Source: JAYODZ01 sp965660195 (GTDB lineage: Bacteria > Pseudomonadota > Alphaproteobacteria > RS24). From it: a stretch of 60,547 nucleotides of DNA. A program made the translations under genes and the position numbers. Below are positions 35,210 through 43,895 of the stretch, piece after piece. The DNA lies in NCBI GenBank assembly GCA_965660195.1, contig CBFHZM010000003.1:1-60547 (forward strand). Reading direction: 5' to 3'. Under the pieces are notes generated by a model. It was not told where the DNA came from. It saw nothing but the letters and a program-made list of their open reading frames with translations, and ran no database searches. Every line of letters begins with the position of its first letter. Positions within the stretch are counted from its first letter, which is position 1.

Positions 35210-35759
35210 CGAGATCGATATAGGCGCCATAGCCAGCCGCTTCCATCTCTGCCAGCGGAATGAATTTGAGGGCGGCAGAGTTCATACAATAGCGCATGCC
35301 TGTCGGGGCTGGCCCATCGTCAAACACATGCCCGAGATGGCTCTCGCCGTAACGTGATCTGATCTCTGTGCGGGGGATGATCATTTTCCAATCGGTGCGT
35401 TCGACGATGAAATTTGGGTCAATTGGACGGGTGAACGATGGCCATCCCGTGCCACTTTTATATTTGTCGCGCGAAGAAAATAGTGGTTCGCCCGAGACGA
35501 TATCGACATAAAGGCCGGCTTCCTTATTGTCCCAATAGCTATTCTCAAATGGGCGCTCGGTGGCATCGTTTTGTGTAACGTCATATTGCAGGGGTGTCAG
35601 CAACTGGCGCAGATTTTCGTCCGATGGCTTTTTAAAGTCGCGCCAAGGCTGAGCCGCGACAATCTGTGGCACGATGCTGAGAAATATTGCGAGCAGAGCG
35701 ATTTTGACGACCCATGGGGTGTAATTCGGTATGGCGTATATTCTTTCGGCGATAAGCAT
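35154..35759 (-). CDS. msrB: Peptide-methionine (R)-S-oxide reductase, exported
   Basis: A 201-residue MsrB that reduces methionine-R-sulfoxide in oxidised proteins. An N-terminal hydrophobic signal (ends IVAAQ) places it in the periplasm. SGEPLFSSRDKYKSGTGWPS and SHLGHVFDDGP are family hallmarks, and the catalytic Cys is in GMRYCMNSAAL. The zinc CxxC pairs of many MsrB proteins are missing. A Pro/Gln-rich tail of about 17 residues after DLVKPP is not part of the fold and is read from the strand opposite the neighbouring hydrolase gene. Confidence 0.92.
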   Translation of the reverse strand: MLIAERIYAIPNYTPWVVKIALLAIFLSIVPQIVAAQPWRDFKKPSDENLRQLLTPLQYDVTQNDATERPFENSYWDNKEAGLYVDIVSGEPLFSSRDKYKSGTGWPSFTRPIDPNFIVERTDWKMIIPRTEIRSRYGESHLGHVFDDGPAPTGMRYCMNSAALKFIPLAEMEAAGYGAYIDLVKPPAQAQGDQPNPAPQP

Positions 35760-35875
35760 TCGTCTACCTTTCGACAGGACAGATTTTCTAAGTTTGCTTA
35801 ACTATAAGGAAAAATTAAGGCAAGTCCTACGGGCGAGGTATTATCCGCCTGAAGCTTGCATCGATGAGAGAGCAA

Positions 35876-35933
35876 GGCCGTCCGCTGCTGTTTTATTGTT
35901 CTTTTGATTTTTGTTTTTCTTCAGCGGACGACC
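35876..35933. other. Inverted repeat with long T-rich loop
   Basis: CGTCCGCTG (35879-35887) pairs perfectly with CAGCGGACG (35922-35930), and two more G-C pairs follow beyond one mismatch. The 34-base loop is almost only T with few other bases. It lies in the 276-base region between divergent msrB and the thiolase gene, about 100 bases before the thiolase start. It may be a leader structure, a small RNA part or an operator pair. Confidence 0.5.
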
Positions 35934-36035
35934 ACTTGATTATGCCTTGCCGATTCTTAAATTTTCGTTAGTCTCTGGGCCAAGGTTTGGCATCTCGGTG
36001 GTGCCACCATTTGATTAAACAGAGAGGAATCCATT

Positions 36036-37223
36036 ATGACACGTGAAGCAGTTATCGTTTCTTCGGCGCGCACAGGTCTCGCAAAATCTGGCCGCGGTGG
36101 TTTTAATATAACCCACGGGGCCGCCATGGGCGGGCACGCTATCAAACACGCTATTGAACGCGCTAAAATTGAACCTGGTGAAGTCGAAGATGTCATCATG
36201 GGATGCGGCACACCAGAAGGTGCAACGGGCCAGAATGTTGGGCGTACGGCGGCCATTTGGGCCGGCTGTCCAGTGTCGACCTCGGGTGTCACAGTGAACC
36301 GCTTCTGTTCCTCGGGCTTGCAAACGATTGCCATGGCTGCGGGCCGGGTTTTGAACGAGAATGTGCCGATTTGTATCGGGGCTGGGGTGGAGTCCATTTC
36401 GCTCGTCTCGATGGGTGGTATCAACCTCAATCACTTCACTGAAGAAAAATTGATGGCGAGCTATCCAGCATTATGGATGCCGATGATCGAAACGGCTGAT
36501 ATTGTTGCCTCGCGTTATAACGTGTCGCGCGAATCGCAAGACGAATATTCGCTGCAAAGCCAGCAACGTATGGCGGCCGCGCAGAAAAACAACCTGTTTG
36601 CCGACGAAATCGTTCCTATGGCAACAAAAATGAAAGTCAAAAATAAGGAAACGGGCGAAGAGTCGGTGGTTGATTACGTGGTCGATCGCGACGAGTGTAA
36701 CCGGCCGGAAACAACGCTTGAAGGTTTGTCGTCCCTGCCGCCCGTGCGTGGTGAAGGCAATTTTATCACTGCGGGTAATGCCTCGCAGCTTTCAGACGGT
36801 GCTGCTGCCGTGGTTGTGATGGAGGGCAAAGAAGCCGAACGCCGTGGTCTCGAGCCACTGGGTGCGTTCCGCGGGTTTGCTGTGGCTGGCTGTGAGCCTG
36901 ATGAAATGGGGATTGGCCCAGTTTTCGCCGTGCCACGTTTGCTTGAGCGCCATGGTTTAAAGGTTGATGATATTGACCTTTGGGAGTTAAACGAGGCCTT
37001 TGCTAGCCAAACGCTGTATTGCCGTGATCGTCTGGGCATTGACAATGAGAAATATAATGTCAACGGCGGCTCGATCGCGATTGGTCACCCCTTCGGTATG
37101 ACGGGCGCCCGTCTGGTCGGCCATGCGCTGATGGAAGGCAAGCGCCGAGGCGCGAAAAATGTTGTTGTCACCATGTGTATTGGTGGCGGCATGGGCGCTG
37201 CTGGGTTGTTTGAAGTTTTCTAA
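36036..37223 (+). CDS. Acetyl-CoA acetyltransferase (thiolase)
   Basis: A 395-residue thiolase. The acyl-carrying Cys91 lies in NRFCSSGLQT, the His in IAIGHPFGMTGAR and the second Cys in VTMCIGGGMGAAG near the C-terminus. It either joins two acetyl-CoA (as for polyhydroxybutyrate) or cleaves 3-ketoacyl-CoA; the sequence does not settle which, and no phb or fad genes are adjacent. The ATG at 36036 has AGAGAGGA upstream and the gene ends at a clear terminator. Confidence 0.9.
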   Translation: MTREAVIVSSARTGLAKSGRGGFNITHGAAMGGHAIKHAIERAKIEPGEVEDVIMGCGTPEGATGQNVGRTAAIWAGCPVSTSGVTVNRFCSSGLQTIAMAAGRVLNENVPICIGAGVESISLVSMGGINLNHFTEEKLMASYPALWMPMIETADIVASRYNVSRESQDEYSLQSQQRMAAAQKNNLFADEIVPMATKMKVKNKETGEESVVDYVVDRDECNRPETTLEGLSSLPPVRGEGNFITAGNASQLSDGAAAVVVMEGKEAERRGLEPLGAFRGFAVAGCEPDEMGIGPVFAVPRLLERHGLKVDDIDLWELNEAFASQTLYCRDRLGIDNEKYNVNGGSIAIGHPFGMTGARLVGHALMEGKRRGAKNVVVTMCIGGGMGAAGLFEVF

Positions 37224-37244
37224 TTGACCCTTTTTGTTATTATG

Positions 37245-37276
37245 AAACCCGCGGCGGCGACGTCGCGGGTTTTTTA
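37245..37276 (+). terminator. Rho-independent terminator after thiolase gene
   Basis: AAACCCGCG (37245-37253) pairs with CGCGGGTTT (37264-37272) around a ten-base loop, followed by a T run to 37275. It lies 21 bases after the thiolase stop. Confidence 0.88.
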
Positions 37277-37318
37277 ATGCGAGACAGTTTTTTTATGCTG
37301 AACACGTGGAGGCCGCGC

Positions 37319-37636
37319 ATGACAATAACAGGCAAAAATATCGCCATTTTTATTTTACTTTCTGCCGTTACTATTTTTCTGACCGTCTGCTGGCTGGCAT
37401 ATCAAGCGGTCGGCTGGACAGGATTTGATCGCGTGATTGCCGAATCATGGGGCTTGGTCACGCTCTTGGATGTGTTTTTGGGCGGCGTGGTGATGTCGAT
37501 TGTGGTTTTTCTGAACGAAGATAAGGCCTGGCGGGCCGGATTATGGACTGTGGGCATATTTTTGCTCGGCCACACGATCTCGGCGTTCTGGTTACTGCAG
37601 TATATTTTTCGGACGCAACGCCCGACGCGGCCTTAA
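37319..37636 (+). CDS. Small three-segment membrane protein (DUF1475-like)
   Basis: A 105-residue hydrophobic protein with three membrane segments (about 5-27, 38-60 and 68-92). It holds WGLVTLLDVFLGGVVMSI, which recalls DUF1475-type proteins, but I am not sure of the family. The ATG at 37319 has GGAGG at good distance; earlier starts at 37277 or 37295 would overlap the terminator side. Function unknown. It stands alone between the thiolase and nrdAB. Confidence 0.65.
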   Translation: MTITGKNIAIFILLSAVTIFLTVCWLAYQAVGWTGFDRVIAESWGLVTLLDVFLGGVVMSIVVFLNEDKAWRAGLWTVGIFLLGHTISAFWLLQYIFRTQRPTRP

Positions 37637-37704
37637 GCTGTCTCTGCTAAGTCCCCGTTAATTGTATATTTTTTGCTTGAGAGCAAAAAAAATAAAAAAC
37701 TCAG

Positions 37705-37752
37705 CAACTATCCATTGACGAATAACGCGGTATTAGACACTATATCTTGTGG
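37705..37752 (+). promoter_or_regulatory. Tandem NrdR-type boxes over the nrdAB promoter
   Basis: Two sites like the NrdR consensus ACACTATATATTGTGT lie at 37705-37720 (CAACTATCCATTGACG, weaker) and 37737-37752 (ACACTATATCTTGTGG, strong). They start 32 bases apart, the usual three-turn spacing of NrdR box pairs. A possible promoter, TTGACG (37715-37720) with CACTAT 17 bases later, overlaps both boxes, which fits repression. Confidence 0.7.
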
Positions 37753-37854
37753 TGCTTCGCTCTCCTCAATTAGGTAGATTTGTCTTAAAACACTGTTTTT
37801 TATAACAAAAAACCAAAAAGAGTGAGTGTGAGCGTAAATTGGGGTGCTGGCCTG

Positions 37855-37863
37855 TTATCCACA
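37855..37863 (+). promoter_or_regulatory. Perfect DnaA box in the nrdA leader
   Basis: TTATCCACA, the exact DnaA-box consensus, 46 bases before the nrdA start and downstream of the NrdR boxes. DnaA boxes control nrdAB in E. coli, so the site is plausible as a cell-cycle input. Confidence 0.6.
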
Positions 37864-37909
37864 TAGTTAACAGGGTGAGAGCCAGTTTAAAGACGTAAGG
37901 CAGATAAAC

Positions 37910-39853
37910 ATGTTGAACAACTCGGATCAAACGTCGGATACAGATAAACACCGTGACGAAGTCGCGGCGCAAAAACAGGTGCAAGACGTGTTGAATAAAT
38001 TAGCCGAACGGCCGAAAGGCGCGCAGAGTGATGAACCGCGTATGGATTTTGATACGGGGCATTCTTCCGTTCAATATAATGCCCGCCCGGTTGTTCAAAC
38101 CGATCCGAGTCGCGATGCGCTTTTGACTGAATTTGGAAAAGCGACATTGCTCGACCGCTACTTATTGCCGGGTGAAAGTTTTCAAGATTTGTTTGCGCGC
38201 GTAGCTTCGTTTTATGGCGATGATGAAGCGCATGCGCAACGCCTCTATGACTATATTTCGAAACTATGGTTCATGCCTGCGACCCCAGTTCTGTCCAATG
38301 GCGGTACCGATCGCGGTTTACCGATTTCCTGCTTTTTGAATGAAGCTGATGATAGCCTCGGCGAGATTGTCGACTTGTGGAATGAGAATGTCTGGCTAGC
38401 GGCGCGCGGCGGCGGCATTGGCAGTTATTGGGGTAATTTGCGTTCGATCGGCGAGCGCGTCGGCCAAAATGGCAAGACCTCAGGGATCGTACCTTTTATT
38501 CGGGTGATGGACAGTTTGACGCTGGCGATTTCGCAAGGCTCGCTCCGACGTGGTTCGGCCGCGGTTTATCTACCGGTCGATCATCCTGAAATTGAAGAGT
38601 TTATTGAGATCCGTCGTCCAACAGGGGGTGACCCGAACCGCAAAGCGCTTAACTTGCACCATGGTGTCCTTGTCTCGGATGCTTTTATGCGGGCGGTGGA
38701 GCGCGATGAGGAATGGGCGCTACGAAGCCCGAAAGATGGCTCGGTACAAGCTAGCTTGAAAGCGCGTGACTTGTGGATCCGCATGCTGACAGCGCGGATT
38801 GAAACTGGCGAGCCTTATATCGTGTTTAAAGACACGGTTAATAATACCCGTCCCGAGCACCAAAAATTGCTCAATCTAGAAGTGAAAACATCGAATTTAT
38901 GCTCTGAAATCACTCTGCCAACCGGTGAGGACCATCTCGGCAATAAACGGACAGCGGTCTGCTGTTTGTCATCGCTGAATGCCGAAAACTTCACGGAATG
39001 GATGGGTGATGAGCAGTTTATTCCTGACGTTATGCGCTTCCTCGATAATGTGCTGGAAGACTTTATCCAACGCGCACCAGATGAAATGGCGAAAGCAAAA
39101 TATTCGGCGCAGCGTGAGCGCAGTGTCGGGCTAGGGGTGATGGGTTTTCACTCCTTCTTGCAGGCCAATATGGTGCCGTGGGAATCGGTGATGGCGAAAG
39201 TTTGGAATAACCGGATTTTCTCGCATATTAAAGAACAAGTGGATATTGCTTCTCGCCAATTGGCGGAAGAGCGCGGGCCATGCATGGATGCCGCCGAATG
39301 CAATATGATGGAGCGTTTCTCGAACAAGACGGCGATCGCGCCGACCGCCTCGATCTCAATTATTTGTGGCGGCACCAGCCCTGGAATTGAGCCGATTGCA
39401 GCCAATAGCTTTACCCATAAAACTTTGTCGGGCTCGTTTAACGTGCGCAACCGCCACCTGACAAAGTTGCTCGAAGAAAAGGGTTATAATACGCAAGATA
39501 TTTGGTCCTCGATCGTGACTTCGGGTGGTTCGGTACAGCATCTCGACTTTCTGACGGATGATGAAAAGGCCGTGTTTAAAACGGCCTTTGAGATCGACCA
39601 GCGTTGGCTCATCGAGCTGGCCGGCGACCGCGCAGAGATGATTGACCAAGCGCAGTCCTTGAACGTTTTCTTGCCAGCGAATATTCACAAGCGCGATTTG
39701 CACCAAGTGCATTTTCAAGCGTGGAAGCGGGGCGTGAAGAGCTTGTATTATTGTCGCTCGCTCTCAATCCAACGCGCCGAGCGCGATGAGACGAAATTTG
39801 CCCCGCCCGTGGCAGAAGCCAATGACTATGAAGAGTGTCTGTCCTGCCAATAG
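37910..39853 (+). CDS. nrdA: Ribonucleoside-diphosphate reductase, class I alpha subunit
   Basis: A 647-residue catalytic subunit that makes deoxyribonucleotides. It has GLPISCFLNEAD (first redox Cys), SNLCSEITLPT (the catalytic Asn-Cys-Glu set), the tyrosine relay in SLYYCRSLSIQ and a C-terminal CLSCQ redox pair that receives electrons from thioredoxin or glutaredoxin. The N-terminal 80 residues do not look like an ATP-cone, so the overall activity site seems absent. nrdB follows 33 bases later. Regulation by NrdR and DnaA is suggested by upstream sites. Confidence 0.95.
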   Translation: MLNNSDQTSDTDKHRDEVAAQKQVQDVLNKLAERPKGAQSDEPRMDFDTGHSSVQYNARPVVQTDPSRDALLTEFGKATLLDRYLLPGESFQDLFARVASFYGDDEAHAQRLYDYISKLWFMPATPVLSNGGTDRGLPISCFLNEADDSLGEIVDLWNENVWLAARGGGIGSYWGNLRSIGERVGQNGKTSGIVPFIRVMDSLTLAISQGSLRRGSAAVYLPVDHPEIEEFIEIRRPTGGDPNRKALNLHHGVLVSDAFMRAVERDEEWALRSPKDGSVQASLKARDLWIRMLTARIETGEPYIVFKDTVNNTRPEHQKLLNLEVKTSNLCSEITLPTGEDHLGNKRTAVCCLSSLNAENFTEWMGDEQFIPDVMRFLDNVLEDFIQRAPDEMAKAKYSAQRERSVGLGVMGFHSFLQANMVPWESVMAKVWNNRIFSHIKEQVDIASRQLAEERGPCMDAAECNMMERFSNKTAIAPTASISIICGGTSPGIEPIAANSFTHKTLSGSFNVRNRHLTKLLEEKGYNTQDIWSSIVTSGGSVQHLDFLTDDEKAVFKTAFEIDQRWLIELAGDRAEMIDQAQSLNVFLPANIHKRDLHQVHFQAWKRGVKSLYYCRSLSIQRAERDETKFAPPVAEANDYEECLSCQ

Positions 39854-39886
39854 GCACCTAATACTATTTTTGAACAGGAGTTTTGA

Positions 39887-40846
39887 ATGTCACTTTTGGA
39901 AGATCGTGTAGTCTACAAACCCTTCCGTTATCCATGGGCCTATGACTCGTGGTTAACCCAGCAACGCATTCACTGGTTGCCGGAAGAAGTGCCGCTGGCT
40001 GAGGACGTCAAGGACTGGCACAAAAAGCTGACGGGTGCAGAGCGCAATCTGCTGACACAGATCTTCCGCTTTTTCGTGCAAGCTGATGTGGAAGTGAATA
40101 ATTGCTATATGAAGCACTATAGCCAGGTGTTTAAGCCGACTGAAGTGCAGATGATGCTGTCGGCGTTTTCTAATATGGAGACGATCCATATTGCGGCCTA
40201 TTCGCATTTGCTTGATACGATTGGCATGCCTGAAGTCGAATATGAGGCCTTCCTCAAATATGCCGAGATGAAGGATAAATATGACTATATGCAGGAGTGG
40301 GGTGTCGAGACAAAATCCGACATCGCCAAGACCTTGGCTGTTTTCGGCGGCTTTACCGAGGGTTTACAACTCTTTGCGAGCTTCGCGATTTTAATGAATT
40401 TCCCGCGCTTCAATAAAATGAAGGGTATGGGGCAAATCGTTACTTGGTCGGCGCGCGATGAAACCTTACACACAAATTCGACGGTGAAATTGTTCCGGAC
40501 CTTCATTGAAGAAAATCCCGAAATCTGGAACGAAGAAATGCAGCGTGATCTCTACCGTGCTTGCGAAACCGTCGTTACGCATGAAGACGCCTTTATTGAT
40601 CTCGCCTTTGAAATGGGCGGTGTCGAGGGGCTCGAAGGCGATGAGGTTAAGCAGTATATCCGCTTTATCGGCAATCGTCGTTTGAGCCAATTGGGGCTTA
40701 ATCCGATTTATGACGTCGAGAAAAACCCTCTGCCGTGGATGGACGAAATGCTGAATGGCATTGAACACATGAATTTCTTTGAGGGCCGCGCCACCGAATA
40801 TGCCAAGGCGGCAACGGCAGGCACCTGGGACGAGGCTTTCGACTAA
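39887..40846 (+). CDS. nrdB: Ribonucleoside-diphosphate reductase, class I beta subunit
   Basis: A 319-residue radical-carrying subunit. Likely metal ligands are Asp67, Glu98 and His101 (in NMETIHIAAYSH) and the pair in ARDETLHT further on. Tyr105 stands where the E. coli Tyr122 radical is, so a tyrosyl-radical type (Ia/Ib-like) is favoured over the Phe-bearing Ic type. No ATP-cone is fused at its N-terminus. The C-terminal tail (TAGTWDEAFD) is the expected flexible NrdA-binding end. The ATG at 39887 has CAGGAG upstream. Confidence 0.95.
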   Translation: MSLLEDRVVYKPFRYPWAYDSWLTQQRIHWLPEEVPLAEDVKDWHKKLTGAERNLLTQIFRFFVQADVEVNNCYMKHYSQVFKPTEVQMMLSAFSNMETIHIAAYSHLLDTIGMPEVEYEAFLKYAEMKDKYDYMQEWGVETKSDIAKTLAVFGGFTEGLQLFASFAILMNFPRFNKMKGMGQIVTWSARDETLHTNSTVKLFRTFIEENPEIWNEEMQRDLYRACETVVTHEDAFIDLAFEMGGVEGLEGDEVKQYIRFIGNRRLSQLGLNPIYDVEKNPLPWMDEMLNGIEHMNFFEGRATEYAKAATAGTWDEAFD

Positions 40847-40886
40847 GAACCACGACGCGCACAGGGCGTGATTGTCTAAATCATTG

Positions 40887-40925
40887 GGGCGAAGTCCGAA
40901 ACCGGGCTTCGCCCTCATGGTTTTT
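40887..40925 (+). terminator. Probable terminator after nrdB
   Basis: GGGCGAAG (40887-40894) pairs with CTTCGCCC (40907-40914) around a 12-base loop; after six bases a run of five T follows. The offset T run makes it weaker than the others here. Confidence 0.6.
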
Positions 40926-40961
40926 GGGTCCTCTACAATGGGGTATGAGAAAGAGGACACC

Positions 40962-41366
40962 ATGCTGAAAGACATTTTACTCGGCCAAGCAACGGCGCCC
41001 ATTGAAGCTGTTGGCAAAGTGCTAGATTCGCTGTTCACGTCCGATAAGGAACGCCTCGATAAGCAAGTGATCCTGAGCCGTCTCGCGACCCAGTCAGAAA
41101 TGGTGCAGGCTGAGATCAATAAGATCGAGGCGGGGCAGCGAACCCTGTTCGTCGCCGGTTGGCGCCCGTTCATTGGTTGGATTTGTGGCGTCGGGCTAGC
41201 CTATAATTTTATTCTGCGCGATCTCATGGCCTGGCTCTTTCTCCTGAGCGGTAAGGTGGTGACATTGCCGTCGCTCGATATTGAGGCGCTGATGACCTTG
41301 CTCTATGCCCTCCTCGGGCTAGGGAGCTTGCGCACCTACGCGAAAGTGACGGGGCGTAGCCGCTAA
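40962..41366 (+). CDS. GTA-type 3TM holin family protein
   Basis: A 134-residue protein matching the three-segment holin group found with gene transfer agents (GTA). A charged N-terminal helix (KERLDKQVILSRLATQSEMV) and FVAGWRPFIGWICGVGLAYN are typical, followed by two more segments. Holins permeabilise the inner membrane so a lysin can reach the wall. No endolysin, capsid or GTA genes are in the window, so this is a lone copy. The ATG at 40962 follows AGAGGA. Confidence 0.75.
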   Translation: MLKDILLGQATAPIEAVGKVLDSLFTSDKERLDKQVILSRLATQSEMVQAEINKIEAGQRTLFVAGWRPFIGWICGVGLAYNFILRDLMAWLFLLSGKVVTLPSLDIEALMTLLYALLGLGSLRTYAKVTGRSR

Positions 41367-41369
41367 GCC

Positions 41370-43220
41370 TCACCAACTATCGATAAAAGGCCGCTTCTTG
41401 GGTCGGTTTTTCTGCCCGACGGGCATGCTTTTGAGCCCACGCAGGATCCAGCTTCGTGTTTCCAGCGGATCGATGACGGCATCAATTTCATGTACTGATG
41501 CGACCGAAATGGCCTTGCCGACCTCATAGAAGCTCGCCAAAAGCTTATCGAACAGGGCTTGCCGACTTTCCGCATCGGGTTGGGCATCGAGCTCGCGCTT
41601 GTAGCCGAGGGATACGGCGCCCTCAAGCCCCATTGGTCCGAATTCGCCGGTTGGCCATGCGAGACTCATTTGCGGCGCATGAAAACTACCCATTGCCATG
41701 GCCTGTGCCCCGAGGCCGTAGCCTTTGCGCAAGACAATCAGGAAAACAGGAACCGATAGCGATGCGCCCGTCAGCAGCAATGATGACGCACGGCGCACCG
41801 TTGCTTCTTCTTCGTGCTGCGGCCCAACCATAAAACCTGGCGTGTCGCAAAAAGACAGGATTGGCACATTAAAGGCGTCACAAAGTTGTAAAAAGCGCGC
41901 GGCTTTTTCTGCCGCAGCGGCATCGATGGCCCCCCCCAAATGGGTTGGGTTATTGGCGATAAAGCCAAAGGGGCGCCCTTCGATGCGCAGAAAACCTGTG
42001 ATCATACCCACACCATAGTCGCGGCGCAGCTCAACCAAACTGTCGGTATCGGCGATCAGGGTCAACGCCGCCCGCATATCGTAACTGCGCTTGCGGTCTT
42101 GCGGCACGATATGGCGAAGCTTACGTTGGTCGGCGCAACTATGGGCTGGCGTCTTGCCTTGAAAAAAGCCCAGCAGGGTTTTGGCTTGCGCCACGGCTTC
42201 GACCTCGTTGGCGACCACGAGATCGACAACACCATTTGGTGCCTGTACCGATATCGGGCCAACCTCTTCGGGTGCATAAATGCCAAGGCCGCCACCCTCG
42301 ATCATCGCCGGTCCGCCCATGCCGATCGAACTATCTTGGGTGGCAATCGTTATATCAGCGCAGCCAAACAAAACGGCATTGCCCGCAAAGCACCGCCCAT
42401 TGTTAATGGCGATCCGCGGAGCGACACCGCTCGAGCGGGCATAGGTTGCAAAGGTCATAACGTCCAGCGCCGAGGCCTGAATTTTTGTCATGTCGGTATC
42501 GCCCGGGCGGCCACCGCCGCCTTCGGTAAAAAATACGGACGGCACGGCCCAATCATGCGCCAGCTCTAAAACCCGGTCGGTCTTTTTATGGTTAAACGCC
42601 CCTTGCGTGCCAGCGAGCACCGTATAGTCATAAGCCAGAACGGCCACACGGCTTGCCTCATCCCCAAATTGTTTTGCATTCACCGTGCCGAAGCCTGCCA
42701 CCATGCCATCGGCTGGGGTGTTATCGATCAGGTCATCGAGCGCGCGCCGCGAGCGTTGTGCGGCGAGGGCTAACTGCCCGTATTCGATAAAGCTACCCGC
42801 GTCGCATAGATCATCAACATTTTCGCGCGCCATACGGTGGCCTCGTGCATGCCGTTTGGCCACAGCATCGGGGCGGGCGGTATCGTGTGTTTTTGCCAGC
42901 CGGGCTCGTAGTTCTTGCAGAGTATCGGGAATGAGGTCGAGGTCTTGTTCGGCTTGTGCTTGCGTTTGGCTGTTGCTCGCGGCGTTGCTCACGTCAATTG
43001 TGATGACCCGAGCCTTTTGATCATGCACTTCACCGGCGGCAACATGGATCGCCGAAACAATCCCATCCGTCGTCGCCGCGATAGGGTGATGCATTTTCAT
43101 AGCTTCCAAAATCACTAAATCTTGGTTTTTGCGGATCTCTGCGCCGACAGATACCAGCACGCTATGAATAACCGCCTGCATCGGCATTTGAATGGTTATG
43201 GTTTTTTTGATCTGTGACAT
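41370..43220 (-). CDS. Biotinyl domain fused to acyl-CoA carboxyltransferase
   Basis: A 616-residue fusion. Residues 1-75 are a biotin/lipoyl-type domain with biotin Lys42 in LEAMKMHH. From about 100 to the end is a carboxyltransferase like propionyl-/methylcrotonyl-CoA carboxylase beta chains, with VFFTEGGGGRPGD, SIGMGGPAMIEGGG and CDTPGFMVGPQHE. It should move CO2 from carboxybiotin to an acyl-CoA. The biotin carboxylase part is not fused and is not adjacent, and the biotinyl domain sits in front of the transferase. It may need a carboxylase encoded elsewhere. The acyl-CoA is unknown. Confidence 0.85.
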   Translation of the reverse strand: MSQIKKTITIQMPMQAVIHSVLVSVGAEIRKNQDLVILEAMKMHHPIAATTDGIVSAIHVAAGEVHDQKARVITIDVSNAASNSQTQAQAEQDLDLIPDTLQELRARLAKTHDTARPDAVAKRHARGHRMARENVDDLCDAGSFIEYGQLALAAQRSRRALDDLIDNTPADGMVAGFGTVNAKQFGDEASRVAVLAYDYTVLAGTQGAFNHKKTDRVLELAHDWAVPSVFFTEGGGGRPGDTDMTKIQASALDVMTFATYARSSGVAPRIAINNGRCFAGNAVLFGCADITIATQDSSIGMGGPAMIEGGGLGIYAPEEVGPISVQAPNGVVDLVVANEVEAVAQAKTLLGFFQGKTPAHSCADQRKLRHIVPQDRKRSYDMRAALTLIADTDSLVELRRDYGVGMITGFLRIEGRPFGFIANNPTHLGGAIDAAAAEKAARFLQLCDAFNVPILSFCDTPGFMVGPQHEEEATVRRASSLLLTGASLSVPVFLIVLRKGYGLGAQAMAMGSFHAPQMSLAWPTGEFGPMGLEGAVSLGYKRELDAQPDAESRQALFDKLLASFYEVGKAISVASVHEIDAVIDPLETRSWILRGLKSMPVGQKNRPKKRPFIDSW

Positions 43221-43255
43221 CGACCCCTCGCACGTTTGGCTTAACAGGGCTATGT

Positions 43256-43864
43256 TTAATTAGCACCGCCAAGATTGCGAAGACGATAAAGCCGTAACGA
43301 GAACATGGCTAGGGCTAATGCAACAACAACCCCTAAAGTGTCACCAATCAGATAGCCCCAAATGGTCTGCAAATGAGAACTGGCGGAAATAAAATTCTGA
43401 TAATTCAGCGTATTGGCAACCGAGTTTAAAATAGAGGCGATAAAGCCAATGACAATCAGCTTGCGCCAATTCATATCTGGCCCTTCGTCTGCAAAAATCG
43501 GCTCACCCGATAGCCGCAATATTTCGCAAGCCCAAATTGCCACACTGCCACCAATAAGGGCAGCAATAAGATAATGTTGTATCAACAATTTTGCGGGATC
43601 GAAAAGCATATAGCCGACGACAAAATGCGCCACCACCATTGGAATAAGACTTCGCCAACCATAAAGCCAGGCCATTATCACACGCACACCGTGCGGCAAA
43701 AAAATAAAGCAGGCAAACTCTGAGAGGCTTGGGAATAAGGCTGACTGCAGAGGCATGATGATCAATTGGCTTGCAATAAAGCCTGCGCCATAGAGGCCCG
43801 TTGCCACCAAGATCAAAAGCCAAAAATTAGGTCCGACGAGGCAGTTGAATACACGCGATAACAT
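43256..43864 (-). CDS. Multi-pass membrane protein, MASE1-like
   Basis: A 202-residue hydrophobic protein with about six segments. The pattern FIFLPHGVRVIMAWLYGWR resembles MASE1-type sensory membrane domains, but no signalling domain follows. I do not recognise a specific family. A small winged-helix gene lies 31 bases upstream on the same strand, so they may be a pair. Confidence 0.65.
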   Translation of the reverse strand: MLSRVFNCLVGPNFWLLILVATGLYGAGFIASQLIIMPLQSALFPSLSEFACFIFLPHGVRVIMAWLYGWRSLIPMVVAHFVVGYMLFDPAKLLIQHYLIAALIGGSVAIWACEILRLSGEPIFADEGPDMNWRKLIVIGFIASILNSVANTLNYQNFISASSHLQTIWGYLIGDTLGVVVALALAMFSLRLYRLRNLGGAN

Positions 43865-43895
43865 TTAGAGCACTTTACTTGACAGTTGAGACCAA

